DNA of 64,000 nucleotides from Luethyella okanaganae (GCF_042660285.1 NZ_JBHSTP010000001.1:1178001-1242000); one strand, 5' to 3'. Positions 8,440 to 17,614 are shown, counted from the stretch's first letter. Numbers and translations are program-made. The notes: generated from the sequence alone by a model not told the origin.

Positions 8440-9651
8440 ATGTCGAGGCGACCGGTTCGTGTGATCGTGGGGACGGCCATCGCTCTCCTGGCGGCGATCG
8501 GAGGAACGGCGGCGTGTGCAGCGCCGTCTTCTCCACGTCTCCTCGAAAATGCAACACCGGTCGCCATCGTCGATTCGGGAGAGACGAAGCAGCAGAGAAT
8601 CCAGACGCCATCGGACGATGCCGTCGCCGAGCGTCTCCGCACCATGAGCCTCGAACAGAAGATCGCGAGCCTCCTCGTGCTGCATACTCCGGGCACCGAT
8701 GGCGCAGCGCAACGCGCTTTCATCGACGCCTACGGTCTCGGCGGCGTGATCCTGATGGGCGACAACATTCCCGGCACTGTCGCCGAACTCGCCGCCATGA
8801 CGAGCCAGTTGGTTTCCGACCCCGCGTTCCCGCCACTCATAGGGATCGATCAGGAAGGCGGCGAGGTGACGCGCGTTGAGGACCGGGCGCCCGGGGCCGA
8901 CGTGCTCAAGAACGAACCGGTGCGGGCGACGAGAGATGCCTTCACGACCCGTTCCTTCCTGTTGTCGCGAGCTGGGGTGAACCTCAACTTCGGGATCGTC
9001 GCCGACGTCACGAACGATCCGAGCTCCTTCATCTACGACCGAGCGCTCGGCACAGACGCCTCCGCGGCTGCCGAGCGGGTCGCAGCCGCCGTCTCGGCCG
9101 AGGGCACTCGTGTGCTCAGTACCCTCAAGCACTTTCCCGGGCATGGCGCGGCCACAGGCGACTCGCACGTCGGTGTTCCGACCTCGGACATCGGCCTTGA
9201 GCAGTGGCGCGCGGAGGTCGCCCCACCGTTCCAGGCGGGAATCGATGCCGGAGCGGAGTTCGTGATGTTCGGGCACCTCTCATACTCGGCCATCGATCCG
9301 GCTCCCGCGTCGATCTCATCGCGATGGCATGCGATTCTGCGCGACGAACTCGGCTTCGACGGCATCAGCGTCACCGACGACATGCTCATGCTGCAGAACT
9401 CCGGTGATCCGGCCTATTCGAACCCATCGGAGAACGCCGTCGCAGCACTGGCCGCCGGCAACGACGCCCTGCTCTTCGTGCTGCCGCAGGATCCGTCGAC
9501 CGTCGGGGTCGACGTCGGCGGCATGATCGCCGACATCGCCGCGGCAGTGCGGGCGGGCCGCATCTCCGAGCAGGGCATCGATGGCAGTGCGCGTGCCATG
9601 CTCGCGCTGCGTCACCTCGGCGCCGTCGACCGAGGGATATCCGAACCGTAG
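8440..9651 (+). CDS. Glycoside hydrolase family 3, NagZ-like beta-N-acetylhexosaminidase lipoprotein
   Basis: 403 aa from ATG 8440; upstream extension of the frame is rejected because the signal sequence and a -10 box both point to 8440. N-terminus is basic then hydrophobic with a lipobox-like TAAC (Cys26), suggesting a membrane-anchored exported enzyme. GH3 barrel with LIGIDQEGGEVTR near residue 135, the family signature KHFPGHG at about 230, and DSH about ten residues on, which in NagZ carries the catalytic His loop. Probably trims N-acetylglucosamine from cell-wall fragments. Confidence 0.88.
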   Translation: MSRRPVRVIVGTAIALLAAIGGTAACAAPSSPRLLENATPVAIVDSGETKQQRIQTPSDDAVAERLRTMSLEQKIASLLVLHTPGTDGAAQRAFIDAYGLGGVILMGDNIPGTVAELAAMTSQLVSDPAFPPLIGIDQEGGEVTRVEDRAPGADVLKNEPVRATRDAFTTRSFLLSRAGVNLNFGIVADVTNDPSSFIYDRALGTDASAAAERVAAAVSAEGTRVLSTLKHFPGHGAATGDSHVGVPTSDIGLEQWRAEVAPPFQAGIDAGAEFVMFGHLSYSAIDPAPASISSRWHAILRDELGFDGISVTDDMLMLQNSGDPAYSNPSENAVAALAAGNDALLFVLPQDPSTVGVDVGGMIADIAAAVRAGRISEQGIDGSARAMLALRHLGAVDRGISEP

Positions 9652-9749
9652 CGGACGAAATTCGGCGAGCCCGGAATATCCGATGTTCTCATGCGTTTGC
9701 ATAGAAGACGAGGAGCGTCCTCGTCGCCCCCCATTCAAGGAGACTGTGG

Positions 9750-10310
9750 ATGACCACGACCATCGAGACCTCGATCCCCGGCTACCGTGTCGGAACCTGG
9801 ACCATCGACCCAGCGCACAGTGAGGTCGGCTTCACCATCCGGCACCTCATGATCAGCAAGGTCAAGGGCGCCTTCGAGCGCTTCAACGCCACCTTCGTCA
9901 CTGCCGAGAACCCGCTCGAGTCCACCGTGACCGCCTCAGCCGAGGTCGCCTCGATCAACACCAACGAGCCCAACCGCGACGCGCATCTGCGCGCGGGCGA
10001 CTTCTTCGATGCCGAGACCTACCCGACGATCGACTTCGTGTCGACGGGCGTCCGCGCCGAGGACGGCGACTTCCTCATCGATGGAAACCTCACGATCAAG
10101 GGCGTCACCAAGCCGGTGACCTTCGAGTTCGAGTTCGGCGGCTTCGGTGGAGACCCCTATGGCAACTACAAGGGCGGCGCGACCGCGAGGACAGAGATCA
10201 ACCGTGAGGACTTCGGTCTCACATACAACGCAGCGCTCGAGACCGGCGGAGTGCTGCTCGGCGACAAGGTCACGATCACTCTCGAACTGCAGGCCGCCCT
10301 CCAACAGTAG
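9750..10310 (+). CDS. YceI-family protein
   Basis: 186 aa, ATG preceded by AAGGAG. Starts GYRVGTWTIDPAHSEVGF, the YceI opening, and has GNLTIKGVTKPVTFEFE in the middle. The fold is a lipocalin-like barrel that binds isoprenoid lipids in studied members. No signal peptide, so it is predicted cytoplasmic here. Single-gene unit closed by a hairpin. Confidence 0.93.
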   Translation: MTTTIETSIPGYRVGTWTIDPAHSEVGFTIRHLMISKVKGAFERFNATFVTAENPLESTVTASAEVASINTNEPNRDAHLRAGDFFDAETYPTIDFVSTGVRAEDGDFLIDGNLTIKGVTKPVTFEFEFGGFGGDPYGNYKGGATARTEINREDFGLTYNAALETGGVLLGDKVTITLELQAALQQ

Positions 10311-10328
10311 CTCTTCGGCGAACCTCGA

Positions 10329-10354
10329 CGGGGCTCTGGGGGACCGGAGCCCCG
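10329..10354. terminator. Hairpin terminator between yceI and FUSC gene
   Basis: CGGGGCTC (10329-10336) and GAGCCCCG (10347-10354) form a perfect 8-bp stem with a 10-nt loop between two convergent genes. There is no T-tract. Confidence 0.6.
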
Positions 10355-10379
10355 CCGCATGTCATGCTCCCATCGAGCA

Positions 10380-11420
10380 TCACTCGTCGAGGATCTCCTC
10401 GCGCACCCGTCGCAGATCCTCCATAAGTGATCCGATGAGGATCCAATGCTGCGGATGCGGTGTTGCGATCACGAGCGGTGCGGTGAGCGCTGGCAGCTCA
10501 GACGTGGTGGTGGGAGGCTCGGCTCCCGAGGTCGTGTCTTCGTCGCGCACGAGAAGCCTCAGGTCGTGTGCCGCGCGCTCGAGCTCGACCGCTATCGCGC
10601 GTACTGTCGGCTCCTCGTGCAAGCCGTCGTCGTAGTGGTCACGGAGGGCACGCGTCATGCCGAGCATCCTGGTGACGAGCGGAGTCAGCCGGGCGAAGAG
10701 CGCGGCCTCGCCTTCGAGCGCTGTGCGGTGCCTCGACCGGCGCGGGTTGAAGGCGAGGCTGTCCTCGCCCTGCTGGATGGCATCCGTTGCCTTTACCTGC
10801 ATCGGGCGCAGTAGGCGAGCGTTGAGCAGCAGTTCTTCGAGTTGAGCCTGCGTCTGCACGCTGCCCAGCGCATGAGCGAGCCGGTCGATTGTCGCGGCGA
10901 GTTCGCGGCCCAGGGCGCTGACGGCGTCGTGGGCAGGCATCAGCAGGACGGGCGGCGCGATGGTCACATTGACGATGAGCCCGACGACGGCACCGAGCAC
11001 GGTCTCGATGATGCGTGCGCCGGCATATTCGGGAGTCGTCGCTCCGATCGAGAGCACGAGCATGGCGCTGATCGGAATCTGGTTGGCTGATGCGGGAGTG
11101 AGGCGGAAAGCCCAGCCGATGAAGATCGACAGAACGATTCCGAGGAGCACGATCCAGCTGTTGTGCCCGAAGGTCACGCCGACCGTGAAGGCGATGACGA
11201 CTCCGACGATGACACCGACGCAACGTTCGAGCGCGCGTCCGAGGGACTGGTTGACGCTCGGCTGCACCACGAGCAGGGCCGCGATCGCGGCGAAGATCGG
11301 AAGCTCGGAGGGAAAGATCAGCTGGGCGGCGAACCAGGCGAGCACGGTCGCGACGGCCACTTTGGTCACCTGCAGGAGCGGAATTCTGGCTGTGACCTGA
11401 ATACGGGATGTCAGTCGCAC
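10380..11420 (-). CDS. FUSC-family membrane protein
   Basis: 346 aa from GTG 11420. The N-terminal half has about six hydrophobic segments typical of the fusaric-acid-resistance/aromatic-acid-exporter family (ELPIFAAIAALLVVQPSVNQ is the conserved part). The C-terminal half is a soluble helical region with RRSRHRTALEGEAALFARL. Likely an inner-membrane efflux protein for small aromatics or amphipathic compounds; no substrate can be inferred from neighbours. Confidence 0.85.
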   Translation of the reverse strand: MRLTSRIQVTARIPLLQVTKVAVATVLAWFAAQLIFPSELPIFAAIAALLVVQPSVNQSLGRALERCVGVIVGVVIAFTVGVTFGHNSWIVLLGIVLSIFIGWAFRLTPASANQIPISAMLVLSIGATTPEYAGARIIETVLGAVVGLIVNVTIAPPVLLMPAHDAVSALGRELAATIDRLAHALGSVQTQAQLEELLLNARLLRPMQVKATDAIQQGEDSLAFNPRRSRHRTALEGEAALFARLTPLVTRMLGMTRALRDHYDDGLHEEPTVRAIAVELERAAHDLRLLVRDEDTTSGAEPPTTTSELPALTAPLVIATPHPQHWILIGSLMEDLRRVREEILDE

Positions 11421-11474
11421 CTGTTCAGGCTAACCCGATGTCGTAACCCGATGTCGTCGCGACGATCCGGCGAC

Positions 11475-12629
11475 TCACTCGCCGGCCACCGATAACGGAT
11501 GCTTCGCCGTCGCACCCTCGACGAGCTTCTTGCCGAGGAAGCGGGCGTAGCGTCGCGCCTCGCGCTCGAATCCCGCCGTCTGCACTGCTGACAGTGGCGC
11601 GAAGGGAAATGCCTCGACCGAGACAGAACCCCCGTTCATGGCGCGCCGCCACGTACCGACGACCCGTCCACCCGCGACGACGATCGGCTGAAACACTCCG
11701 TTCCTGCCGGGAACGATCCGATCGGCCCAGCGCTCGTCGATCACCGCCTCGCGGCGCTGGTAGCCGAGGAAGTACTCGTCGAAGGCGGGAAGAGCGCGTA
11801 GGGACGCCGCGAACCTCCTTCTCCCTGCCGTTGACGGTGCCGAGGCATCCGTCTCGGCGGAGATCCAATAGCTCGTGCCGTCGACGAGGTACTCCTGCAG
11901 ATCGGCGCGTGCGACGGCGAGTCCGATCTTCGCGTCGGCCATGGTGAGCTTCGACCACCAGACGAAGTCCTGCAGCGTCGCAGGTCCGTGCCCGCGCACG
12001 TAGCGACGGAGGAACTCTCCGAGGGACTCGTCGCGTTCGAGTCGCCGCTGCTCCGGCGCCCATTCGTCGAGCAGCACGAGCGTCTGCGAGCCGTTCTCCA
12101 CGCGCCCCCAGCAGAGAGTCCCGGTCTGGGCGAGGACCCAGATGATGTGGTAGCCGCGCTGGTTCTTGGTCGCCATGCCGTGCGACTCGAGCAATTGCAT
12201 GAAGCCGGCGCGACTCAACTCCCGACCACCCCACAACGCTTCGATCGCGATCTCGCGCGCCTGCTCGAACGCCGCGCCGTCGAGTTCGAGCTGTCGATGG
12301 CGGGCGCTCGCCTGGGCAAGCAGCCGTGATGTCGTGAGTTCGAGCATCCAGCCGAGATCCCGGGCGGGAACCAGATGCAGGGTTCCGCGCATGGGCCAGG
12401 AGCGGATGATCTCTCCCCGCGCGAGCGCGCCGTCGATGTCCTGTTCCGTCGATCCTCCCGCACGGGTCGCAACGGCCCATTTGGCCGCGGCCAGGTCTTG
12501 CGCTTGCAGGGCGAGGAGGCGTTCGACGACCTCGGTCGGGGTACGGCCGCCGCCGCCGAGCCCCTGGGCCTCGGACCGCAGTCGTGCGATCTCGCGTTCC
12601 GCCGTTGTCGCAGACATGGGATCAGACAT
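11475..12629 (-). CDS. Winged-helix DNA-binding protein, AlkZ/YcaQ-like
   Basis: 384 aa (PF06224-type). Three winged-helix-like modules followed by a barrel; near residue 41 the segment LQAQD contains the QxQ motif that is catalytic in AlkZ-type DNA glycosylases, and the RSWPMRGTLHLV segment near residue 76 is family typical. AlkZ-type enzymes unhook alkylated or crosslinked bases. Many actinobacteria carry several uncharacterised paralogues, so repair activity is plausible but not shown. M1 and M5 are alternative starts, within a local duplication of CATGGGATCAGA. Confidence 0.8.
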   Translation of the reverse strand: MSDPMSATTAEREIARLRSEAQGLGGGGRTPTEVVERLLALQAQDLAAAKWAVATRAGGSTEQDIDGALARGEIIRSWPMRGTLHLVPARDLGWMLELTTSRLLAQASARHRQLELDGAAFEQAREIAIEALWGGRELSRAGFMQLLESHGMATKNQRGYHIIWVLAQTGTLCWGRVENGSQTLVLLDEWAPEQRRLERDESLGEFLRRYVRGHGPATLQDFVWWSKLTMADAKIGLAVARADLQEYLVDGTSYWISAETDASAPSTAGRRRFAASLRALPAFDEYFLGYQRREAVIDERWADRIVPGRNGVFQPIVVAGGRVVGTWRRAMNGGSVSVEAFPFAPLSAVQTAGFEREARRYARFLGKKLVEGATAKHPLSVAGE

Positions 12630-12764
12630 GGGATCAGTATCGCCGACGACGGCGACATCCCGCCTCGTCGTCCGTCTCGAATCGTGCTGGAGGGCCGCTC
12701 GGTCGTAGACTGGTTCGCTGCGCCACTCGGCGCGCCCTCCACTCCTCCAGAAACGGACTCAGTC

Positions 12765-14363
12765 GTGCTCAGCGTTCAAGATCTTGAGATCCGCGTGGGA
12801 GCACGCGTGCTCATGGAGAACGTCAGCTTTCGCGTGTCCGACGGAGACAAGATCGGACTCGTCGGACGCAACGGCGCAGGCAAGACCACCTTGACGAAGA
12901 CGCTGGCCGGTGAGACGCTTCCCACGAACGGCAAGATCGAACGCTCCGGCGAGATCGGCTACCTGCCTCAGGATCCGCGCTCCGGCAACCCTGAGGATCT
13001 CGCCCGAACACGTATCCTCGACGCGCGCGGACTCGGCAGCCTCGTGCTCGGCATGCAGCAGGCGAGCATCGAGATGGCGAGCACGGACGAATCCGTCAGC
13101 TCGTCGGCGATGAAGAAGTACGGCACTCTCACCGATCGTTTCCAGGCGCTTGGCGGCTACGCGGCCGAGGCAGAGGCCGCGTCGATCGCCGGCAACCTCA
13201 ATCTGCCCGATCGAATCCTCGACCAGCCGCTCAAGACCCTCTCCGGTGGTCAACGTCGCCGCATCGAGCTCGCCCGCATTCTTTTCTCCGATGCCTCGAC
13301 GATGATCCTCGACGAACCGACCAACCACCTCGACGCGGACTCCGTGGTGTGGCTGCGCGACTTCCTTAAGAACTACAAAGGCGGATTCATCGTCATCACT
13401 CACGATATCGAGCTCGTGGGCGAGACGGTCAACCGGGTGTTCTACCTCGACGCCAACCGCACCGTCATCGACATCTACAACATGAACTGGAAGAACTACC
13501 AGCGCCAGCGTGCCGCTGACGAGGAGCGCCGCAAGAAGGAACGCGCCAACGCCGAGAAGAAAGCCGGGGCGCTCCAGCTCCAAGCCGCGAAATTCGGGGC
13601 GAAGGCCTCCAAAGCTGCCGCAGCGCATCAGATGGTGGCTCGTGCCGAGAAGCTCCTCTCCGGCCTCGACGAGGTGCGCACCGTCGACCGGGTCGCGAAG
13701 TTGCGATTCCCGACCCCTGCACCGTGCGGGCGCACGCCGCTCATGGCGAGCAACCTCAGCAAGAGCTACGGATCTCTGGAGATCTTCGCCGCCGTCGACC
13801 TCGCCATCGACCGTGGATCGAAGGTCGTCGTGATCGGGCTCAACGGTGCCGGGAAGACCACGCTGCTGCGCATCCTCGGTGGAGCGGACCAGCCGGACAC
13901 CGGGCAGATCGAGCCTGGTCACGGACTCCGGATCGGCTACTACGCCCAAGAGCACGAGACGATCGACGTGAACCGGAGCGTCCTCGAGAACATGGCGTCT
14001 TCCTCGCCACACATCACGGAGACCGAGGCGCGCAGGGTGCTCGGCTCGTTCCTGTTCACGGGCGACGACTCTCACAAGCTCGCGGGGGTGCTGTCCGGTG
14101 GCGAGAAGACTCGCCTGGCGCTCGCGATGATCGTCGTGTCTGGCGCGAACGTCTTGCTGCTCGACGAGCCGACGAACAATCTCGACCCTGCGAGCCGTGA
14201 GGAGATCCTCGATGCACTCGCGCACTACGAGGGAGCCGTCGTGCTGGTGAGTCACGATCCCGGAGCGGTCGAGGCACTCAATCCCGAGAGGGTCCTGATC
14301 TTGCCGGACGGCGTCGAGGACCACTGGAACAAGGACTACGCCGAGCTCATCGCGCTCGCATAG
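12765..14363 (+). CDS. ABC-F family ATPase, two nucleotide-binding domains
   Basis: 532 aa from GTG 12765; a TAGACT -10 box lies at 12706-12711. Two ABC cassettes in one chain without membrane segments: Walker A GRNGAGKTT near residue 33 and GLNGAGKTT near 358, signatures LSGGQRRR and LSGGEKTR, Walker B followed by EPTN in both, with the charged linker (ERRKKERANAEKK) between them. This is the ABC-F layout; members act on ribosomes as translation factors or protect them from antibiotics. The specific subfamily cannot be told here. Confidence 0.9.
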   Translation: MLSVQDLEIRVGARVLMENVSFRVSDGDKIGLVGRNGAGKTTLTKTLAGETLPTNGKIERSGEIGYLPQDPRSGNPEDLARTRILDARGLGSLVLGMQQASIEMASTDESVSSSAMKKYGTLTDRFQALGGYAAEAEAASIAGNLNLPDRILDQPLKTLSGGQRRRIELARILFSDASTMILDEPTNHLDADSVVWLRDFLKNYKGGFIVITHDIELVGETVNRVFYLDANRTVIDIYNMNWKNYQRQRAADEERRKKERANAEKKAGALQLQAAKFGAKASKAAAAHQMVARAEKLLSGLDEVRTVDRVAKLRFPTPAPCGRTPLMASNLSKSYGSLEIFAAVDLAIDRGSKVVVIGLNGAGKTTLLRILGGADQPDTGQIEPGHGLRIGYYAQEHETIDVNRSVLENMASSSPHITETEARRVLGSFLFTGDDSHKLAGVLSGGEKTRLALAMIVVSGANVLLLDEPTNNLDPASREEILDALAHYEGAVVLVSHDPGAVEALNPERVLILPDGVEDHWNKDYAELIALA

Positions 14364-14399
14364 CCGCTCGCGTTCCCGACGACCGAGCTGCGGTGCAGG

Positions 14400-15239
14400 C
14401 TACCGGGTGTCGAGGATGTCGTCCTCGATGTCGGCGTCGCTGCGCGTGCGCAACTCCTTGCGCCGCTCGCGTGCGGCGGCTCGTTGCTGCTCCGCCGGAT
14501 CGTCGGCGTTGACGGCGCGGTACTCCTGCCGCAGCGCCCAACCGAGGCCGACGAATCCGAGCAGTGCGAACACGAACCACTGGAAGGCGTAGGACAGGTG
14601 CGGTCCCTCGTCCTCGACAGGTCGGGTCACCGCGATCGGGCGCTCCGCCGGCGCGGGATCCTCGGTGTCGAGCAGACCATAGGCACCCGTGTAGGTGCTC
14701 CCATCCAGCCGGCCGGCGATGTCGTCGAGCTGGATCGTCGCGATCTGGTTCCCTGATGCGGAGCGCCCGGCGAGGGTCGGTTCGCCTGCTTTGAGACGGG
14801 CGACGACCGTGACCTCTCCCGAAGGGGGATCCGGAACGATGTCGGGGGAGTCCTGTCTCGAACCGACCGGGAGCCAGCCGCGGTCGACGACGAAGACGGT
14901 GCCGTCGGCGAGCTCGAGCGGGGTGAGCACCTCGAACCCTGGGCTGCCCCCGAGGGGTCGGTTGCGCACGAGGAGCTGATCCACTGTGCGATAGCGGCCC
15001 GTCATCGTCACCGGCAGCCACTTCTGGGACTCGTCGAAGGAGTCGAGCCGGGGGAGTGCCTGCTCGACCGGGGCGGGCTCGGCCGACCAGTTCGCCTGCA
15101 CCCGTTCGATCTCGGACGTCGCTTCGGCACGGCGCGCGAGCTGCCACACGCCCAGGCTCGCGCAGACGATCGCAAAGAGAACCGTCAGCGCGAGGTAGCC
15201 AGCCCACCGCCTGCTGAAGGCGAACCGCCACCCGCTCAC
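14400..15239 (-). CDS. SURF1-family protein, cytochrome oxidase biogenesis
   Basis: 279 aa from GTG 15239 overlapping the upstream stop. One transmembrane helix near residues 13-33 (LALTVLFAIVCASLGVWQLA), the SURF1 domain with ending motif HLSYAFQWFVFAL in a second helix, and a charged C-terminal tail. In the family it helps haem insertion into cytochrome aa3 oxidase. It is the last gene of a three-gene coupled operon. Confidence 0.92.
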   Translation of the reverse strand: MSGWRFAFSRRWAGYLALTVLFAIVCASLGVWQLARRAEATSEIERVQANWSAEPAPVEQALPRLDSFDESQKWLPVTMTGRYRTVDQLLVRNRPLGGSPGFEVLTPLELADGTVFVVDRGWLPVGSRQDSPDIVPDPPSGEVTVVARLKAGEPTLAGRSASGNQIATIQLDDIAGRLDGSTYTGAYGLLDTEDPAPAERPIAVTRPVEDEGPHLSYAFQWFVFALLGFVGLGWALRQEYRAVNADDPAEQQRAAARERRKELRTRSDADIEDDILDTR

Positions 15240-15481
15240 GGACCATCCCCCCGCGACGGCGCGGATGCCGTCGAATCGAGTGGGGTCACGTCGAGAGGGA
15301 ACTCCCGGGCCGAGAGGAAGTCACGCAGAAAGCCGATGTGCTCGTCGCACGCGAGCCACGTCTTGCGGCGCTCGGCGGAATGGATGCGCGGATTGCGCCA
15401 GTCGATCCGCCAGATCGCCTCGGAGCGGCATTCGGCGCGTGAGCAGGATTCGCGGGGGAGTTCCCCTCCCAGCTCGATCAC
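15236..15481 (-). CDS. Small conserved Cys-rich protein (often mislabelled acetone carboxylase)
   Basis: 81 aa from GTG 15481, which overlaps the DUF3099 stop (GTGA). CSRAEC at about residues 13-18 and ACDEH near 47-51 could form a Cys4/His zinc site. Similar small proteins are widespread next to SURF1 and DUF3099 genes in actinobacteria. The name acetone carboxylase found in databases has no support from the sequence. Function unknown; the operon suggests a role near respiratory-oxidase assembly (inference). A longer open frame upstream is a shadow. Confidence 0.75.
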   Translation of the reverse strand: MIELGGELPRESCSRAECRSEAIWRIDWRNPRIHSAERRKTWLACDEHIGFLRDFLSAREFPLDVTPLDSTASAPSRGDGP

Positions 15482-15828
15482 GATGGCTTTCCGGGAGTGT
15501 TCTCGGCGCTGGAAGCCTTCTTGTCGGCGTCCGGACCGGAGGGAACGCTTTCGCCCGGCAGATTGCGCCGCGCCCGGAAGGTGACGAGTCCGCCGGGGCG
15601 AAGAACGGTGCCGCGGCGAGGATTCGAGTGCACATTGGCGAGGACGACGGCGAAGTACGGCAGCGTGATCGCGCCGATCGCGCATACGAGCAGCCACCAG
15701 CCCTGCACGAAGAGCATCAGCACGATGCAGACGACACGGATCGACATCGCGACCGTGTACTTGATCATGCGATTGCGACGTTCCACCTCCGGCGAAATGG
15801 GGAGGGAGGTGATCGACTGCTGTTTCAT
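15478..15828 (-). CDS. DUF3099 membrane protein
   Basis: 116 aa. Two adjacent hydrophobic segments (about residues 23-43 and 45-65: VAMSIRVVCIVLMLFVQGWW and a following hydrophobic stretch), then NPRRG and a polar tail. DUF3099 is an actinobacterial family of unknown function. It starts a coupled operon with the Cys-rich protein and SURF1. A minus-strand TAGGCT at about 15872-15877 is a candidate -10. Confidence 0.88.
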   Translation of the reverse strand: MKQQSITSLPISPEVERRNRMIKYTVAMSIRVVCIVLMLFVQGWWLLVCAIGAITLPYFAVVLANVHSNPRRGTVLRPGGLVTFRARRNLPGESVPSGPDADKKASSAENTPGKPS

Positions 15829-15963
15829 TTCTTGCTACCGAACCGCGGGAACCAGGGTGGTGCCGCTACTTCAAGCCTACGTCTCCAATGAGTCCGCGGC
15901 GACGCCTAAGCTGGGTTTCAGCTTTCCACGGAGCCATTTCCCCCTCGCCAGATTGGACGCAGC

Positions 15964-16671
15964 ATGACCACCCGTACCGTACTCGTCACCGGCGGAAACC
16001 GTGGCATCGGATTCGCGATCGCTGAGCAGTTCGTGGCGCAGGGATACCAGGTCGCTGTCACGGCTCGTTCCGGCGAAGGGCCGACCGGTGCCCTCACGGT
16101 GCGCGCGGACGTGACGGATGCGGCGTCCGTCGATGCCGCCTTCACCGAGGTCGAGGCGGCGCTGGGACCGGTCGAGGTGCTCGTCGCGAACGCAGGGATC
16201 ACCAGGGACACTCTGCTCATGCGCATGAGCGACGAGGACTTCACCGATGTCATCGACACGAACCTCACGGGCTCCTTCCGGGTCGTGAAGCGTGCGTCCA
16301 AGGGCATGCTCAAAGCGCGTTTCGGACGCGTCGTTCTCATCTCGAGCGTCGTCGGCCTCTATGGATCGGCCGGTCAGGTCAACTACTCTGCGTCGAAGAG
16401 CGCGCTGGTCGGTCTTGCGCGGTCGGTCACGCGTGAGCTCGGTGCCCGCGGGATCACGGCGAACGTCGTCGCCCCCGGGTTCATCGAGACGGACATGACC
16501 GCAGAACTGCCCGAAGCGCAACAGGCCGAATACAAGCGGAACATTCCGGCCGGACGCTTCGCGACGCCGGAGGAAGTCGCCAAGGTCGTCGTCTGGCTGG
16601 CCGGCGACGATGCAGCGTACATCTCCGGGGCTGTCATTCCCGTCGACGGCGGGCTCGGGATGGGGCACTGA
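15964..16671 (+). CDS. fabG: 3-oxoacyl-ACP reductase FabG
   Basis: 235 aa SDR. Cofactor loop TGGNRGIG near residue 9, NAG at about 76-78, catalytic Ser in LISSVVG, and YSASK (Tyr141, Lys145). The ending GAVIPVDGGLGMGH is FabG-like, close to mycobacterial MabA/FabG1. It reduces 3-ketoacyl-ACP with NADPH in fatty acid elongation. A TAAGCT box at about 15906-15911 is a candidate -10, with a leader of about 45 nt. Confidence 0.88.
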   Translation: MTTRTVLVTGGNRGIGFAIAEQFVAQGYQVAVTARSGEGPTGALTVRADVTDAASVDAAFTEVEAALGPVEVLVANAGITRDTLLMRMSDEDFTDVIDTNLTGSFRVVKRASKGMLKARFGRVVLISSVVGLYGSAGQVNYSASKSALVGLARSVTRELGARGITANVVAPGFIETDMTAELPEAQQAEYKRNIPAGRFATPEEVAKVVVWLAGDDAAYISGAVIPVDGGLGMGH

Positions 16672-16672
16672 G

Positions 16673-16919
16673 CGGGCGAAGGCGTTGCTTCGTGCGGGCA
16701 TGAGCGTGACCGATGTGTGCACGGCCGTCGGTTGCACCTCGCTCGGATCGTTCAGCTCACGATTCTCCGAGATCGTGGGAGGCACCGAGCGTGCACCGCG
16801 CCCGAACACACCACGCCGTGACCGCGATGCCGGCATACGAGGCGAAGATGCGCACCCGACCGACCAAGAGCGGTTCGAGCGAGAAGCGGTTTGTCTCGCC
16901 GCCGCCCAGCACCTGACCG
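16673..16919 (+). pseudogene. Remnant of an AraC-family regulator (C-terminal HTH)
   Basis: Right after fabG one frame reads ERAKALLRAGMSVTDVCTAV and continues GCTSLGSFSSRFSEIVGGT, the second half of an AraC helix-turn-helix. The expected continuation (VHRARTHHAVTAMPAYEAKM and a tail ending RFVSPP) is in the next frame, so a frameshift lies near 16783. The N-terminal domain and the first helix-turn-helix are gone. No start codon context is present. Confidence 0.65.
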
Positions 16920-16935
16920 GATAGCGGCCTGCGGG

Positions 16936-17601
16936 TCAGCCGCGCAACCCTAGCAGGGGGAGGACCTGACTGAGATCGCACACGTCGATCGAGACGTCCG
17001 CCTCGGCGCGCACGCGCGGCTTCGCGTTGAAGGCGACCGAGAGCCCGGCGACAGCCATCATGCGCAGATCGTTCGCACCATCGCCGACGGCAATGGTGCG
17101 AACGAGCGGCACACGTTCCAGCTGCGCCCACTCGCGCAGTGTGGCCGCTTTGGCATCGGCATCGATGACCGGACCGACGAGGTGTCCTGTCAGGCGTCCG
17201 TCGGCGAGCCCGAGCCGGTTCGCTCGCCAATGGTCGAGGTCGAGGGAGTCCGAGAGCGGGTCGAGCAGTTCGTGGAATCCGCCGGAGACGACCCCGATCG
17301 CGCCGCCGGCACCGTGCACGGTCGCGATGAGCTCGTGAACGCCCGGCGTCGGGCGGATGAGGGCGCCGACCTCGGCGAACACCGATTGCGGCAGCCCGGC
17401 CAGGGTGCCGACCCGGGCGAGCAGGCTCTCCTCGAAGTCGAGCTCGCCTCGCATGGCCCGCTCGGTGATCTCGGTCACGACGGCGCGCGAGCCGGCGGCG
17501 TCGGCGAGGAGCTCGATGACCTCGTCTTCTATGAGGGTGGAGTCGGCATCGAGCACGACGAGGAATCGCGCATCGCCGCGCGCAGGTCTCGGCGGGGTCA
17601 T
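16936..17601 (-). CDS. serB: Phosphoserine phosphatase SerB
   Basis: 221 aa HAD phosphatase. DADST at residues 18-22 (nucleophile Asp18), EMRGELDFEESL-type cap region with RAMRGELDFEESL, VVSGGFHE, and AVGDGANDLRMM. This is the single-domain form without the N-terminal ACT domain of the E. coli-type enzyme. Last step of serine synthesis. The gene is 13 nt from the glgC stop, on the same strand. Confidence 0.93.
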   Translation of the reverse strand: MTPPRPARGDARFLVVLDADSTLIEDEVIELLADAAGSRAVVTEITERAMRGELDFEESLLARVGTLAGLPQSVFAEVGALIRPTPGVHELIATVHGAGGAIGVVSGGFHELLDPLSDSLDLDHWRANRLGLADGRLTGHLVGPVIDADAKAATLREWAQLERVPLVRTIAVGDGANDLRMMAVAGLSVAFNAKPRVRAEADVSIDVCDLSQVLPLLGLRG

Positions 17602-17614
17602 CGGAGCGCGGGCG

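Noticed and set aside
12759..14324. 521-codon minus-strand frame
   Set aside because: Antisense to the ABC-F gene, whose motifs are unambiguous.
15236..15697. Extended 153-aa version of the Cys-rich protein
   Set aside because: The extra N-terminal residues are antisense-like arginine-rich sequence inside the DUF3099 gene; the GTGA overlap at 15478-15481 gives a better start.
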